Assembly (NCBI GenBank): GCA_015066865.1
Contig: SVNQ01000008.1
Coordinates: 1-55,579 of the forward strand
Reading direction: 5' to 3'
From: Ruminococcus sp.
Lineage (GTDB): Bacteria > Bacillota > Clostridia > Oscillospirales > Ruminococcaceae
Length of the DNA: 55,579 nucleotides
Below the pieces are notes generated by a model, which searched no databases, was not told the DNA's origin, and saw only the letters and a program-made list of their open reading frames with translations. This document shows, one piece after another, positions 1-9,333 of the stretch; positions within the stretch are counted from its first letter, which is position 1, and each line of letters begins with the position of its first letter. The position numbers were made by a program, and so were the translations under genes.

Positions 1-71
1 GTGGCGTGCTTCGCAGAGCTTGCATTACGGATTCTTGTGAGCAGATCTGCGATTGTATCTGAAATTTGCAT
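1..71 (-). CDS. rpsH: 30S ribosomal protein S8, N-terminal part only
   Basis: Partial gene running off the left edge. The minus strand reads M-Q-I-S-D-T-I-A-D-L-L-T-R-I-R-N-A, the conserved N-terminus of S8, which binds the central domain of 16S rRNA. A GGAGG ribosome binding site precedes the ATG, and the gene follows rpsN by 23 bp, the usual order in the S10/spc cluster. Only the first 23 or so codons are visible. Confidence 0.93.
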   Translation of the reverse strand, partial: MQISDTIADLLTRIRNASSAKHA

Positions 72-94
72 GCCAATGACCTCCTTATACTATT

Positions 95-280
95 TTACCA
101 GCTTGCCTTCTTAACACCGGGAATCTGACCATCATGTGCCAGCTCTCTGAAGCAAACACGGCATACGCCGTACTTTCTCAGATAAGCGTGCGGTCTGCCG
201 CAGATCTTGCATCTGCTGTACGCTCTTGTGGAGTACTTCGGTGTTCTCTGCTGCTTGTTAATCATTGCCTTCTTAGCCAT
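95..280 (-). CDS. rpsN: 30S ribosomal protein S14, zinc-binding (type Z)
   Basis: A 61-residue S14, the short form with two CxxC pairs (Cys24/Cys27 and Cys40/Cys43) that bind zinc; the C-minus form is about 90-100 residues. It belongs to the 30S head near the decoding region. It sits between rplE and rpsH in the ribosomal operon. A zinc-dependent form without a visible C-minus paralogue here suggests this copy is the housekeeping one. Confidence 0.97.
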   Translation of the reverse strand: MAKKAMINKQQRTPKYSTRAYSRCKICGRPHAYLRKYGVCRVCFRELAHDGQIPGVKKASW

Positions 281-294
281 TTGATTTCCTCCTA

Positions 295-834
295 TTAACC
301 AGCGAACGGAGCGCCGAGCAGTCTCAGCAGTTCCTTAGCTTCTTCGTCGGTTTCAGCAGTTGTAATGAAGTTGATGTCCATACCACGAACCTTGTCGATC
401 TTGTCGTACTCGATTTCGGGGAAAATCAGCTGCTCCTTGATACCTGTGGAATAGTTGCCCTTGCCGTCGAAGGAATTACCATTGATTCCTCTGAAGTCAC
501 GTACACGGGGGAATGCCACGTTGAACAGCTTATCTACAAAATCATACATTCTCTCGCCACGGAGAGTTACCTTTACACCGATCGGCATGCCTTCACGCAG
601 CTTGAAGTTCGCAACGGACTTCTTTGCGCGGCATACGATGGGCTTCTGGCCTGTGATAATTGCCAGATCGTTCATGATCGCATCAATTACCTTGGAGTTA
701 TCCTTTGCCTCACCGGCACCAACGTTGATGACTACCTTGTCGAGCTTCGGAATCTGCATTACGCTCTTGTATCCGAACTTCTGCATCAAAGCGGGAGCAA
801 CGGTGCTGACATACATATCCTTTAATCTTGCCAT
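295..834 (-). CDS. rplE: 50S ribosomal protein L5
   Basis: 179 residues, the full family length. L5 binds 5S rRNA and contacts the P-site tRNA and S13 across the subunit bridge. The N-terminus ([16 protein letters not shown]) and the segment around [14 protein letters not shown] are typical. It has a good Shine-Dalgarno site and lies 18 bp after rplX in the same operon. Confidence 0.98.
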   Translation of the reverse strand: MARLKDMYVSTVAPALMQKFGYKSVMQIPKLDKVVINVGAGEAKDNSKVIDAIMNDLAIITGQKPIVCRAKKSVANFKLREGMPIGVKVTLRGERMYDFVDKLFNVAFPRVRDFRGINGNSFDGKGNYSTGIKEQLIFPEIEYDKIDKVRGMDINFITTAETDEEAKELLRLLGAPFAG

Positions 835-852
835 TGTCGTTCCTCCTTTACA

Positions 853-1200
853 TTATTCAAAAGACTTGCCGCACTTCTTGCAGACACGAAGCTTCTTGCC
901 ATCCTCAAAAGTGTGACCTACTCTTGTGGGCTTGCCGCACTTCGGGCACACCAGCTGTACCTTGCATGCGTAAATCGGAGCCTCAGCCTTTACAATGCTG
1001 CCTGTCTGACCCATTGCTGTGGGCTTTACGTGCTTTGTAATCATGTTGAAGCCTTCAACGATTACCTTGCCCTCCTTCGGGCTAACTTCCAGAACCTTAC
1101 CTGTTCTCAGGTCCTTGTCCTTGTTCTTATACTTGTAATCGTACTTGCCTGTCAGCAGTACTACGGTGTCACCGGTCTTTACATGAACCTTGTTACTCAT
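853..1200 (-). CDS. rplX: 50S ribosomal protein L24, zinc-ribbon form
   Basis: 115 residues from the ATG at 1200. A longer in-frame start at 1233 exists, but the GGAGGTG site 6-10 nt upstream of [11 protein letters not shown] fixes the shorter one. L24 initiates 50S assembly on 23S rRNA; the N-terminal KOW-like region ([13 protein letters not shown]) is present. The C-terminal third has two CxxC pairs (Cys85/Cys88 and Cys107/Cys110), so this is the zinc-binding variant rather than the cysteine-free form of E. coli. Confidence 0.97.
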   Translation of the reverse strand: MSNKVHVKTGDTVVLLTGKYDYKYKNKDKDLRTGKVLEVSPKEGKVIVEGFNMITKHVKPTAMGQTGSIVKAEAPIYACKVQLVCPKCGKPTRVGHTFEDGKKLRVCKKCGKSFE

Positions 1201-1213
1201 CTCGACACCTCCA

Positions 1214-1582
1214 TTAGAGTACTTCCGGAGCAAGGCTCAGGATCTTCATATATTCCTTATCTCTCAGCTCTCTTGCTACCGGCCCGAAAATACGTGTGCC
1301 TCTCGGGTTCTTATCTTCCTTGATGATAACAGCAGCATTTTCGTCGAAACGAATGTATGTGCCGTCTTCTCTTCTCAGACCCTTTGCGGAGCGAACGATA
1401 ACTGCCTTAACAACATCGCCCTTCTTTACCACGCCGCCGGGTGTTGCTTTCTTTACTGATGCTACGACTACATCACCGATGTTAGCATATCTTCTGCGTG
1501 TACCGCCCAATACTCTGATACACATCAGCTCTTTTGCGCCGGTGTTGTCCGCAACTTTCAGGTAAGACTGCATCTGAATCAT
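1214..1582 (-). CDS. rplN: 50S ribosomal protein L14
   Basis: 122 residues, full length, starting [20 protein letters not shown], the highly conserved L14 N-terminus. It binds 23S rRNA near the L19 interface and the bridge to 16S helix 14. It lies between rpsQ and rplX in canonical order, with a GGAGG site just upstream. Confidence 0.98.
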   Translation of the reverse strand: MIQMQSYLKVADNTGAKELMCIRVLGGTRRRYANIGDVVVASVKKATPGGVVKKGDVVKAVIVRSAKGLRREDGTYIRFDENAAVIIKEDKNPRGTRIFGPVARELRDKEYMKILSLAPEVL

Positions 1583-1637
1583 GTGCGTTCCTCCTCTCGG
1601 AAACCGCTATCTGCCGTTTCCTTGTCGCTTTTAATTC

Positions 1638-1895
1638 TTACTTAGCCTTCTCAATGATGTTGACTACACGCCATCTCTTATCCTTGGACAGGGGGCGTGT
1701 TTCCATAACCGCTACACGGTCGCCGACTCTGCACTCATTGTTCTCATCATGAGCCTTCAGTCTAACTGTACGCTTGATGATCTTCTTGTAAAGCGGGTGC
1801 TTTACGTTGTCAACAATTGCTACAACGACTGTCTTATCCATCTTGTCGCTGACAACCATGCCGGTTCTTGTCTTTCTAAGATTTCTTTCAGCCAC
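1638..1895 (-). CDS. rpsQ: 30S ribosomal protein S17
   Basis: 85 residues. The stretch [19 protein letters not shown] and the OB-fold pattern that follows identify S17, an early-binding 16S rRNA protein. It is followed by rplN after 55 bp, a slightly longer gap than its neighbours, with no clear terminator in it. Confidence 0.98.
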   Translation of the reverse strand: MAERNLRKTRTGMVVSDKMDKTVVVAIVDNVKHPLYKKIIKRTVRLKAHDENNECRVGDRVAVMETRPLSKDKRWRVVNIIEKAK

Positions 1896-1913
1896 AGCGT
1901 TTATCCTCCTATC

Positions 1914-2117
1914 TTACTTTGCGCTCTGTGCAAGCTCTGCTTCACGCAGGCAGGTCTTAACGCGTGCAATGTCCTTCTTGACAGCCTTTACCTTTGCAGT
2001 GTTATCAAGCTGATTTACTGCAAGCTGGAAGCGGAGTGCAAAAAGCTCTTCCTTCAAGCTGACAAGCTTCTGGTTCATTTCATCGACAGTCATCTCTTTG
2101 ATTTCTGTTGCTTTCAT
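1914..2117 (-). CDS. rpmC: 50S ribosomal protein L29
   Basis: 67 residues forming the short helical L29 ([31 protein letters not shown]). It lies near the peptide exit tunnel next to L23, where trigger factor and SRP dock. It sits 14 bp after rplP and 18 bp before rpsQ in the operon. Confidence 0.98.
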   Translation of the reverse strand: MKATEIKEMTVDEMNQKLVSLKEELFALRFQLAVNQLDNTAKVKAVKKDIARVKTCLREAELAQSAK

Positions 2118-2131
2118 GACGACTCCCCTCC

Positions 2132-2545
2132 TTACTGATCTTCCTTGGTAACAAACTTACACTTGATCGGCAGCTTGTGCATTGCAAGACGCATAGCTTC
2201 TCTTGCAGTCTCCTCCGGAACACCCTTGATCTCAAACAGGATTCTGCCCGGCTTTACTACAGCTACCCAGTACTCAGGAGAACCCTTACCGGAACCCATT
2301 CGAGTTTCTGCAGGCTTCTCTGTGATCGGCTTGTCAGGGAAAATCTTGATCCATACCTGACCGCCTCTCTTAATATAACGTGTCATTGCAATACGGGCAG
2401 ACTCGATCTGGTTGGATGTGATCCATGCCGGCTCCATTGCCTGCAGACCGAAATCACCGTATGCGATTGTATTGCCTCTGTGTGCTTTACCCGTCAGACG
2501 TCCTCTGTGAACTCTGCGGTACTTTACTCTCTTCGGAAGCAGCAT
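2132..2545 (-). CDS. rplP: 50S ribosomal protein L16
   Basis: 137 residues, full length, N-terminus [18 protein letters not shown]16 organises the A-site and peptidyl-transferase region. Its ATG shares one base with the rpsC stop (TAATG), so translation of the two genes is probably coupled. Confidence 0.98.
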   Translation of the reverse strand: MLLPKRVKYRRVHRGRLTGKAHRGNTIAYGDFGLQAMEPAWITSNQIESARIAMTRYIKRGGQVWIKIFPDKPITEKPAETRMGSGKGSPEYWVAVVKPGRILFEIKGVPEETAREAMRLAMHKLPIKCKFVTKEDQ

Positions 2546-3333
2546 TACTTGTTACCTCCCTCTCTTCTCGGCGCACGATCCTTGTTGAACGGACGCTTGT
2601 TATCACGGTTGTCACGACGATCTCCACGCTTTCTGTCAGGTCTGTCAGCTCTGCGCTTCTTGTCGTTCTTCTCTCTCATTGCAGCTGCCTTTGCAGCATC
2701 GCCCTTCAGAACCTCACCCTTGTAGATCCATACCTTAACGCCGAGCTTGCCGTATGTGGTGTCTGCCTCAGCAAAACCATAGTCAATGTCAGCACGGATG
2801 GTCTGCAGCGGGATTGTTCCCTCATGGTAGCTCTCAGAACGTGCGATTTCTGCACCGCCCAGTCTGCCGCTTACCATTGTCTTGATGCCCTTTGCGTTCA
2901 GACGCATTGCTCTGCCGATGCACTGCTTCATTGCACGACGGAAGGATACTCTGTTCTCCAGATCCAGTGCAATTCTCTCTGCAACCAGCTGTGCGTCCAG
3001 GTCGGGCTGCTTTACTTCCAGAATGTTGATTGCAACACTCTTGTTCATCATCTTCTCAAGCTGTACACGCAGCTTTTCGATTTCTGCACCGCCTCTGCCG
3101 ATTACAATACCCGGCTTTGCGCAGTGAATGTGGATTCTTACCTTATCTTCAGCGTAACGCTCGATCTCTACACGCGGAACACCTGCAGCCTTCAGAGTCT
3201 TCAGGATGAAATTACGCACGTTGTAGTCTTCTACCAGTGTATCGCCGAAGTCTGCCTTCTTGGCATACCAACGAGAATCCCAATCTTTAATAACGCCGAC
3301 ACGGAGACCGTGCGGATTAACCTTCTGGCCCAT
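2545..3333 (-). CDS. rpsC: 30S ribosomal protein S3 with extended basic tail
   Basis: 262 residues. The N-terminus [18 protein letters not shown] and the KH-type segment with [11 protein letters not shown] are diagnostic of S3, which forms the mRNA entry channel with S4 and S5. The protein is about 35-45 residues longer than the usual 215-230; the extra C-terminal part (about residues 212-262) is rich in Arg, Lys and Asp and likely disordered. Such tails occur in some clostridial S3 proteins. The stop overlaps the rplP start. Confidence 0.98.
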   Translation of the reverse strand: MGQKVNPHGLRVGVIKDWDSRWYAKKADFGDTLVEDYNVRNFILKTLKAAGVPRVEIERYAEDKVRIHIHCAKPGIVIGRGGAEIEKLRVQLEKMMNKSVAINILEVKQPDLDAQLVAERIALDLENRVSFRRAMKQCIGRAMRLNAKGIKTMVSGRLGGAEIARSESYHEGTIPLQTIRADIDYGFAEADTTYGKLGVKVWIYKGEVLKGDAAKAAAMREKNDKKRRADRPDRKRGDRRDNRDNKRPFNKDRAPRREGGNK

Positions 3334-3350
3334 ACTTAACCTCCTTGGGA

Positions 3351-3686
3351 TTATTCTTTTTCTTTCAGCACCATTGTGATGTGCGATGTTCTCTTCAAAA
3401 TCCGGAATGCTCTACCCTGTGCTCTGGGCATTACACGCTTCATAATCGGACCGGGTGTCACAAAGCACTCAGCAACATAAAGGTTATCCTTGTTCATGTT
3501 GTGATTGTTGTCTGCATTTGCAATAGCGGACTTCAAAAGCTTTTCCAGAATCGGACTTGCTGCCTTCGGTGTGAGGCGAAGCGTTGCCAATGCTACATCT
3601 GTAGGCTTGTTTCTGATCAGATCCAGAACGATCTGCACCTTTCTGGGAGAGATGCGAACGTTTCTCAGATATGCTCTAGCTTCCAT
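3351..3686 (-). CDS. rplV: 50S ribosomal protein L22
   Basis: 111 residues, full length, starting [20 protein letters not shown]. The beta-hairpin of L22 lines the exit tunnel and is a known site of macrolide-resistance changes; the hairpin region around [13 protein letters not shown] looks ordinary. It lies between rpsS and rpsC. Confidence 0.98.
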   Translation of the reverse strand: MEARAYLRNVRISPRKVQIVLDLIRNKPTDVALATLRLTPKAASPILEKLLKSAIANADNNHNMNKDNLYVAECFVTPGPIMKRVMPRAQGRAFRILKRTSHITMVLKEKE

Positions 3687-3706
3687 TTCGGTTCCTCCTT
3701 CCGCTA

Positions 3707-3991
3707 TTACTTCTTACCGTTATTGGATGTCTTGGAGCCTGCGTGGCCCTTATAAGTTCTTGTCGGTGCAAACTCGCCGAGCTTGTGACCAACCATATCC
3801 TCAGTTACATATACCGGCACATGCTTTCTGCCGTCATGCACTGCGAAGGTATGACCTACGAAGTCCGGGAAGATTGTGGAAGAACGGCTCCAGGTTTTGA
3901 GCACCTTCTTCTCTCCTGCCTCGTTCATTGCCATAACTCTCTTCAGGAGTACCTCTTGTACATAAGGTCCTTTTTTTACACTTCTGCTCAT
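3707..3991 (-). CDS. rpsS: 30S ribosomal protein S19
   Basis: 94 residues, [19 protein letters not shown], the standard S19 N-terminus. It sits in the 30S head with S13 and contacts the A-site finger of 23S rRNA. It is placed between rplB and rplV as in other bacteria, with an AGGAGG site upstream. Confidence 0.98.
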   Translation of the reverse strand: MSRSVKKGPYVQEVLLKRVMAMNEAGEKKVLKTWSRSSTIFPDFVGHTFAVHDGRKHVPVYVTEDMVGHKLGEFAPTRTYKGHAGSKTSNNGKK

Positions 3992-4012
3992 AATGCGGTT
4001 CCTCCTTTCCGA

Positions 4013-4846
4013 TTACTTGCCATTGCGGCGCTTTACGATAAACTTGTCTGTACGGTTGTGTGTCTTTCTTGTCTTGTAACCCAGTGCAGGCTTGCCCCAA
4101 GGTGTAACAGGACCGGGACGGCCGATCGGAGATCTGCCCTCACCACCACCGTGCGGGTGATCGCAGGGGTTCATTACGGAACCTCTTACTGTAGGTCTCC
4201 AGCCCATGTGGCGCTTTCTGCCAGCCTTACCGTAGTTTACGTTCTCGTGGTCAATGTTGGATACCTGACCAATTGCAGCCTTGCAGCCAACCGGAACTTT
4301 TCTCATCTCGCCGCTGGGGAGACGGATCAGTGCATATGCGCCTTCCTTACCCATCAGCTGTGCCATGTTGCCGGCAGATCTTACCAGCTGTGCACCCTTG
4401 CCGGGATACAGTTCAATTGCATGGATGAATGTACCGGTAGGAATATCAGCAAGCTTCAGTGCGTTGCCGGGCTTGATGTCTGCATCTGCGCCTGCTCTTA
4501 CAACATCGCCAACCTTCAGGCCGTGCGGTGCAAGAATGTAACGCTTCTCGCCATCCTCGTACTGTACCAGTGCGATAAATGCGCTTCTGTTCGGATCGTA
4601 TTCCAGTGTCATAACGGTAGCATTCATTGCTTCCTTATCACGCTTGAAATCAATTACACGATACTTTGTTCTGTTTCCGCCGCCTCTGTGACGAACGGTG
4701 ATACGGCCATAGCTGTTGCGGCCGCTCTTCTTCTTCATCGGCTCCAGCAAGCTCTTCTCCGGGCCTGTCTTGCTCAGTGCAGAATAATCTGTTACTGTCA
4801 TCTGACGGCGGGACGGAGTAGTAGGCTTGTAGCTCTTAATTGCCAT
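4013..4846 (-). CDS. rplB: 50S ribosomal protein L2
   Basis: 277 residues, full length. L2 is needed for subunit joining and peptidyl transfer. The conserved C-terminal segment [13 protein letters not shown], which carries the essential histidine region, is intact. A 78-bp gap separates it from rplW, longer than the other spacers, but I see no terminator there. Confidence 0.99.
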   Translation of the reverse strand: MAIKSYKPTTPSRRQMTVTDYSALSKTGPEKSLLEPMKKKSGRNSYGRITVRHRGGGNRTKYRVIDFKRDKEAMNATVMTLEYDPNRSAFIALVQYEDGEKRYILAPHGLKVGDVVRAGADADIKPGNALKLADIPTGTFIHAIELYPGKGAQLVRSAGNMAQLMGKEGAYALIRLPSGEMRKVPVGCKAAIGQVSNIDHENVNYGKAGRKRHMGWRPTVRGSVMNPCDHPHGGGEGRSPIGRPGPVTPWGKPALGYKTRKTHNRTDKFIVKRRNGK

Positions 4847-4924
4847 TGTATTTCACTCCTTAACATGCTATTTGCGGGAGCATCCTCCCATACCTCGAAT
4901 GGGTCGTATTTACGGTATTTCGGA

Positions 4925-5254
4925 TTAATACATACCGTCGAAGAACTCGATTGTTCCTCTCTTCTTCTCGGACTTCTTTGCGCCCTTGTTTGCAGGCTCC
5001 GGATTTACGGTAACAACTGCCTTCTTATAAGAAGCGGTTGTGCCTACAAATCTGCCCATTCTCTTCTGTCTGCCACGGCAGTTCACGGTGTTAACCTTAA
5101 CAACCTCTACGTTGAACAGCTCTTCTACGGCAGCCTTGATTTCCAGCTTGTTAGCATCCTTTGCTACCTGGAAAGTGTACTTATTGTTCGGCAGACCATC
5201 CATGCTCTGCTCTGTGATGATCGGCTTGAGGATGATATCCTGTGCTGCTTTCAT
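4925..5254 (-). CDS. rplW: 50S ribosomal protein L23
   Basis: 109 residues, with the L23 pattern ([38 protein letters not shown]). L23 sits at the exit tunnel and docks trigger factor and SRP. Its start codon overlaps the rplD stop by one base (TAATG). Confidence 0.98.
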   Translation of the reverse strand: MKAAQDIILKPIITEQSMDGLPNNKYTFQVAKDANKLEIKAAVEELFNVEVVKVNTVNCRGRQKRMGRFVGTTASYKKAVVTVNPEPANKGAKKSEKKRGTIEFFDGMY

Positions 5255-5877
5255 TATGCGTACACCTCCTCAATTTTTGCGATGGCATTCTTTGCAACGA
5301 TGAACTTGCCGCCGTTGAGAATGTCATATACATTCAGAGTGTTGACTGCTGCAGTCTTAACACCGGGAATGTTTGCTGCGCTTCTGTAAACCTTTGCATC
5401 AGCCTCTGCTGTTACGATCAGTGCCTTCTTTTCAACACCGAGTGCCTTCAGCATTGCTGCGATTGTCTTTGTCTTGTACTCATCCATTGTCAGAGTATCG
5501 AGAACAATGATGTTGTTTTCCTGAACCATTGTGGAAAGTGCGGACTTCATAGCCAGTCTGCGAACCTTCTTGTTCAGTGTATATCTGTAATCTCTGGGCT
5601 TCGGGCCGAGTGCTACGCCGCCGTGTGTCCACTGGGGAGCTCTTGTGGAACCCTGTCTTGCATGACCTGTTCCCTTCTGTCTCCAGGGCTTTCTGCCGCC
5701 GCCGCTTACCTCAGTACGAGTCAGTGTGGACTGTGTACCCTGACGCTGGTTTGCCAGATAGTTCTTTACTACCATGTGCATAACGGAAACATTCGGTTCA
5801 ATGCCGAATACCGCATCAGAAAGCTCTGTTTCGGATACTGCGTTGCCCGCCATATCGAATACTTTAACTGTTGCCAT
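5254..5877 (-). CDS. rplD: 50S ribosomal protein L4
   Basis: 207 residues. The loop with [19 protein letters not shown] is the L4 extended arm that lines the exit tunnel. In E. coli, L4 is the feedback regulator of the S10 operon; whether it acts on the leader seen here at 6946-7295 cannot be told from sequence alone. Translationally coupled to rplW. Confidence 0.98.
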   Translation of the reverse strand: MATVKVFDMAGNAVSETELSDAVFGIEPNVSVMHMVVKNYLANQRQGTQSTLTRTEVSGGGRKPWRQKGTGHARQGSTRAPQWTHGGVALGPKPRDYRYTLNKKVRRLAMKSALSTMVQENNIIVLDTLTMDEYKTKTIAAMLKALGVEKKALIVTAEADAKVYRSAANIPGVKTAAVNTLNVYDILNGGKFIVAKNAIAKIEEVYA

Positions 5878-5894
5878 TTACGTTTCCTCCTTCC

Positions 5895-6524
5895 TTACGC
5901 CTTTACACTGTCAACGATGGTAACAATGCCGCCCTTGGGGCCCGGAATTGCACCCTTGATTGCAATCAGGTTGTTTTCTGCATCAACCTTCACAACCTCA
6001 AGGTTCTGTACAGTAACCTTTTCAGCACCCATCTGACCTGCCATGCCCTTGCCCTTATAAATTCTGGACGGAGAGGAGCATGCGCCCATGGAACCTGCCT
6101 GTCTGTGAACAGGACCTGTACCGTGAGTATCCTTCAGACTGTGCTGGTTGTGACGCTTGATCGCACCCTGGAATCCCTTACCCTTGCTGGTACCGGAAAC
6201 ATCAACGATGTCGCCTACCGCAAAAGTATCAGCCTTTACAAGGCTGCCAGCCTCCATGCTGCAGTCATCGAACTTGAATTCCTTCAGAGTTCTCTTGTAG
6301 CCTGCGCCTGCCTTGTCGAAGTGACCCTTCATCGGCTTGTTCACTCTCTGAGCCTTCTTGTCGCCATAGCCCAGCTGAACAGCTGCATAACCGTCATTTT
6401 CCACTGTCTTTACCTGAACTACTACGCAGGGACCAGCTTCAACAACCGTTACCGGGATTACCTTGCCGTTTTCGTCGAAGATCTGAGTCATGCCGATCTT
6501 CTTGCCGATAATACCTTTTTGCAT
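5895..6524 (-). CDS. rplC: 50S ribosomal protein L3
   Basis: 209 residues, starting [20 protein letters not shown]. The central extension with [14 protein letters not shown] reaches the peptidyl-transferase centre. It follows rpsJ after 106 bp; that gap contains no gene and no strong hairpin. Confidence 0.99.
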   Translation of the reverse strand: MQKGIIGKKIGMTQIFDENGKVIPVTVVEAGPCVVVQVKTVENDGYAAVQLGYGDKKAQRVNKPMKGHFDKAGAGYKRTLKEFKFDDCSMEAGSLVKADTFAVGDIVDVSGTSKGKGFQGAIKRHNQHSLKDTHGTGPVHRQAGSMGACSSPSRIYKGKGMAGQMGAEKVTVQNLEVVKVDAENNLIAIKGAIPGPKGGIVTIVDSVKA

Positions 6525-6630
6525 TTGTTTTCCTCCTTATGGTTATTGGTTGGCATTCGCCAACATGACCGAATGAATCGCGCTTCATTCAAACGACGTG
6601 CATTGCACGATTTTTTGCAGGTTTTTGGAA

Positions 6631-6945
6631 TTACTTGCATTCCATTACGATGTCAACACCTGCGGGGAGCTCGAGCTTCTGCAGAGCCTCTGTTGTCTTG
6701 CCTGTCGGACGGATTACGTCGATCAGACGCTTGTGAGTACGCTGCTCAAACTGCTCACGGCTGTCCTTGTACTTATGTGTTGCTCTCAGGATTGTTACGA
6801 TCTCCTTCTCAGTCGGCAACGGGATCGGACCGGATACGCTTGCGCCGCTTCTCTTAGCTGCCTCAACAATCTTTGCTGCTGCAGCGTCTACAGTTGCATG
6901 CTCATAGCCCTTGATCTTGATTCTGATCTTTTCACTTACTGCCAT
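6631..6945 (-). CDS. rpsJ: 30S ribosomal protein S10
   Basis: 104 residues, full length ([27 protein letters not shown]-type core). S10 belongs to the 30S head and also pairs with NusB in antitermination. It is the first gene of the operon, preceded by GGAGGCG and a long untranslated leader with its own terminator-like hairpin. Confidence 0.98.
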   Translation of the reverse strand: MAVSEKIRIKIKGYEHATVDAAAAKIVEAAKRSGASVSGPIPLPTEKEIVTILRATHKYKDSREQFEQRTHKRLIDVIRPTGKTTEALQKLELPAGVDIVMECK

Positions 6946-7295
6946 TTCTTTTTCGCCTCCTTGTACGGGTTGATACAGGGTGGGACATTTGCGGAATTAT
7001 TATGACACTCTGCCGGGTGTATCACACCCACTATGATATAAAAAACCGAAATCTGAAAGGATTTTTCAGGATTCCGGACGCATCTGTAGCATATGAACCA
7101 TAACGCACCTACAGCAACCCCGCAGCCTGTCGTAACCCAAGCAGCGCATTTCGCCGTGCCTTATGCTCCACATACCGTGTCATCATTCCTTGTCGCCCGG
7201 TTTAAAATCGGACATACTCCACGAAAATTCCCCGACATACCGCCGGCAACCTTTCGCTTCAACGCATATCTTTTGGTCAGCTCCTGCTGAACCTT
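6946..7295 (-). promoter_or_regulatory. Untranslated leader of the S10 operon
   Basis: About 345 nt lie between the predicted transcription start (near 7293) and the rpsJ ATG. I find no convincing gene in it: the open frame starting at the -10 element has no ribosome binding site. The leader holds the intrinsic terminator at 7040-7077. Long leaders with a terminator are typical of operons controlled by premature termination. Confidence 0.6.
7040..7077 (-). terminator. Intrinsic terminator (putative attenuator) in the S10 leader
   Basis: On the minus strand the arms at 7077-7064 and 7058-7046 pair over 13 bp, with one G-U pair and one bulged C, around a 5-nt loop, followed at once by six U (7045-7040). 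It lies roughly 215 nt after the predicted start and 95 nt before rpsJ. Position inside the leader, downstream of the promoter, suggests attenuation of the ribosomal operon; it could instead only stop readthrough from upstream. Confidence 0.65.
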
Positions 7296-7299
7296 AAAC

Positions 7300-7328
7300 A
7301 TTATAACATAATCCCCCGAAAATTGCAA
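7300..7328 (-). promoter_or_regulatory. Sigma-A promoter of the S10 operon
   Basis: Minus strand TTGCAA (7328-7323), 17-nt spacer, TATAAT (7305-7300). It is the only strong promoter between the M23 peptidase gene and rpsJ. The -35 element and most of the spacer lie inside the inverted repeat at 7310-7347. Confidence 0.8.
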
Positions 7329-7347
7329 GCTTTTTCCGGGGGATTTT
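7310..7347. terminator. Inverted repeat overlapping the S10 promoter
   Basis: AATCCCCCG and CGGGGGATT arms flank about 18 nt, the inner AAAA/TTTT tracts extending the pairing. On the plus strand it is followed by a T-rich run, and on the minus strand it lies just after the stop of the M23 peptidase gene. It probably ends that gene while sharing its DNA with the ribosomal promoter. Confidence 0.5.
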
Positions 7348-7380
7348 TCATTTTTAATTGTAAATTTTTTGTGAACTTTA

Positions 7381-9075
7381 TTAATCGGCATTCACTCTCA
7401 AGTAATGTCCGGGATCAACGCAGATATTATTGAGTCTGACTTCATAGTGACAATGGTTGCCGGTGGAGTTTCCGGTGGAACCGACTTTTGCAATAACCTG
7501 TCCCTTCTCGACAGTCTGTCCCTCGTAGGCAATGACAACGCTGCAATGCGCATAGAGTGTACGGTAGCCATCGGCGTGTTCGATGATGACGTAATAGCCA
7601 TAGCCGCCGGAGTTCCATCCCGCTGTTACAACAAAGCCCGCTTCCGATGCATAGATGTCGCTGCCGTAGGGTGCGGCAATGTCGATTCCCTTGTGATTTC
7701 GGTCACTGATATACCCGTCACTGATATAGCCGCCGTCCACGGGCCAGCCAAACATACCGTTTCCTCGGAACACAGTTTCCTTGCTTGCGGGTTCCGGAGA
7801 ATAGGTGCCGATACCGATCTGTTCCGGAACCGGCTCTTTGGTAACGGCAGAACTGAGGATCCTTCGCTCGCTCTCTACGCCGTCAATTACGGTAACCTCC
7901 ACTTCACTGGATTTCTCACCCATGACGCCCTTGGCGACCACTTTCCTTTCACCGAGATTCAGCGCCGAAGTTTCTACCTCCACACTTGCGTAGTCGATAA
8001 AGCTGGTAACGGTCAGATTCTTGGTGTAGGCAATGGGAATATATCTTGATACCGTCCTGACTTTGAGCATGCTGCCTTCACTGAAGCTGCGCTCCATATG
8101 CGGATTAAGCTCCTGCAGTTCCTCAAGCGTCATATTGAATTTGGCTGCAACCAGCTGTGGGGAATCCCCTGACTGAATTGTGTAACGGCTTTCCGTTTCC
8201 TCCTCGGCAGTCAGGATTTTCAGAATTTCCTGCGGCTGCTTTACGCTATCGGCAAGATAGATTCCCTCCTGATATTCGATGCTTTTGGTATAATACACCT
8301 CGCTGACAAGATCATTGAGATTTGTAGCATAATCGGAAAGATTCTTATCCATGGTATCAGAAATCTTCTTGACATCCGTCACTGCACCAATAAATTCACC
8401 GTCCACGTAGACGCCCGTTGCTTCTTCCAATGTTTCCTGAGAACCGGCAAGCAGCTTATCCGCCAGCGTGCGGGAGCTGACATACTGGTCGTTCTCCGAA
8501 ACGATCTTCAGCGTATAGACGGGATTGAAGCTCACGCCCTCGCCATCGGTTCCGACACGCTGACGAACCTCTGCTTCAGCCGCTTCAAATTCGCTTTCCG
8601 AACTGATGATCCCCAGCTCCTCACCGTTGCATACAACACTGATTGCATAATCCAGACCCGTGCCATACTGCACAATGGCAATCAGAAATGCAATGGAAAG
8701 CACGGGTATCAGGTAATTGAAGCCGGTGCGCAGAATACCATGCTCGCCGAATATGTATAATCCTATAAAACGGATGACCTGCTTGACGAACTGCTTACCG
8801 CCGTCCTTCTTTGCATGGCGCACCTCAAGCAGCATTTCCTGTGCTGCTCGGTTATGCTCGGCAAATGCATTTCTGACGCTCCGACCCAAAGCCCGAAAAA
8901 TCCTGCCGATCTGTCGGAGTGAATACCACACCATTTGGAAAACACCACGGACGATTGCCCATATCACACCCCATACAGCCAACAAGCTATGCACGACCAT
9001 AATCCCGATCTGCACCATCAGGCGTTCAAAGCCGTTCCGGCGTTTTCGTCCGGCGTTCTTTGTAAGTCTTTTCAT
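7381..9075 (-). CDS. Membrane-anchored M23 peptidoglycan endopeptidase with LysM and G5 domains
   Basis: 564 residues from the ATG at 9075; AAGGAG sits 9-10 nt upstream of this codon, whereas an in-frame ATG at 9084 would touch the ribosome binding site. A basic cytoplasmic N-terminal region of about 120 residues precedes one clear membrane segment (about 123-142). Outside it follow a linker, LysM (about 298-340, SGDSPQLVAAKFNMTLEELQ), a G5-like domain (about 345-425) and a C-terminal peptidase M23 domain with the zinc ligands His461/Asp465 and the HxH pair His541/His543. It should cut peptide cross-links in the cell wall. The unusually long cytoplasmic N-terminus is odd. A WalR-like box in its leader fits a wall hydrolase. 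Confidence 0.92.
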   Translation of the reverse strand: MKRLTKNAGRKRRNGFERLMVQIGIMVVHSLLAVWGVIWAIVRGVFQMVWYSLRQIGRIFRALGRSVRNAFAEHNRAAQEMLLEVRHAKKDGGKQFVKQVIRFIGLYIFGEHGILRTGFNYLIPVLSIAFLIAIVQYGTGLDYAISVVCNGEELGIISSESEFEAAEAEVRQRVGTDGEGVSFNPVYTLKIVSENDQYVSSRTLADKLLAGSQETLEEATGVYVDGEFIGAVTDVKKISDTMDKNLSDYATNLNDLVSEVYYTKSIEYQEGIYLADSVKQPQEILKILTAEEETESRYTIQSGDSPQLVAAKFNMTLEELQELNPHMERSFSEGSMLKVRTVSRYIPIAYTKNLTVTSFIDYASVEVETSALNLGERKVVAKGVMGEKSSEVEVTVIDGVESERRILSSAVTKEPVPEQIGIGTYSPEPASKETVFRGNGMFGWPVDGGYISDGYISDRNHKGIDIAAPYGSDIYASEAGFVVTAGWNSGGYGYYVIIEHADGYRTLYAHCSVVIAYEGQTVEKGQVIAKVGSTGNSTGNHCHYEVRLNNICVDPGHYLRVNAD

Positions 9076-9129
9076 CGTCTGCATCTCCTTTCTCGTCGTG
9101 TCCGCTTTGCAAAAACATCAGCTGCGATG

Positions 9130-9146
9130 GTTACAAAGCGGTAACA
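9130..9146 (-). promoter_or_regulatory. WalR (YycF)-type binding site in the M23 peptidase leader
   Basis: Minus strand TGTTAC-CGCTT-TGTAAC matches the published WalR consensus TGTWAH-N5-TGTWAH at every position. It lies just downstream of the predicted -10 (9157-9162), around +4 to +20, so binding here would more likely repress than activate. The same sequence is also a partial dyad (GTTAC/GTAAC), so another regulator or an RNA hairpin is possible. Confidence 0.5.
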
Positions 9147-9156
9147 CTTGTTATTC

Positions 9157-9184
9157 ATTATAGCAGACTTCTCAAATAAATCAA
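9157..9184 (-). promoter_or_regulatory. Promoter of the M23 peptidase gene
   Basis: Minus strand TTGATT (9184-9179), 16-nt spacer, TATAAT (9162-9157), about 80 nt upstream of the chosen ATG. Confidence 0.65.
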
Positions 9185-9333
9185 CCTTTTTTGGAAACAA
9201 GTTCCTGATTCTTTGCAAATTCTGTAGCCTTGCACAAATTTCATGCCGGAAATACAAGGGAAATCACCCGATCCTCCAAGGACAATCCTGTAAAATTCTC
9301 CAAATTTCGCCATTTTAGTACAATTCATCCATT

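Noticed and set aside
3743..5389. Long open frame on the plus strand opposite rplB, rplW and rplD
   Set aside because: It is antisense to highly conserved ribosomal genes, has low-complexity Cys/Leu/Ser composition and no ribosome binding site; it reflects codon bias of the true genes.
7161..7391. Open frame starting at the -10 of the S10 promoter (MFKVQQELTKRY...)
   Set aside because: Its first ATG overlaps the -10 element, there is no ribosome binding site, and no domain is seen; more likely untranslated leader.
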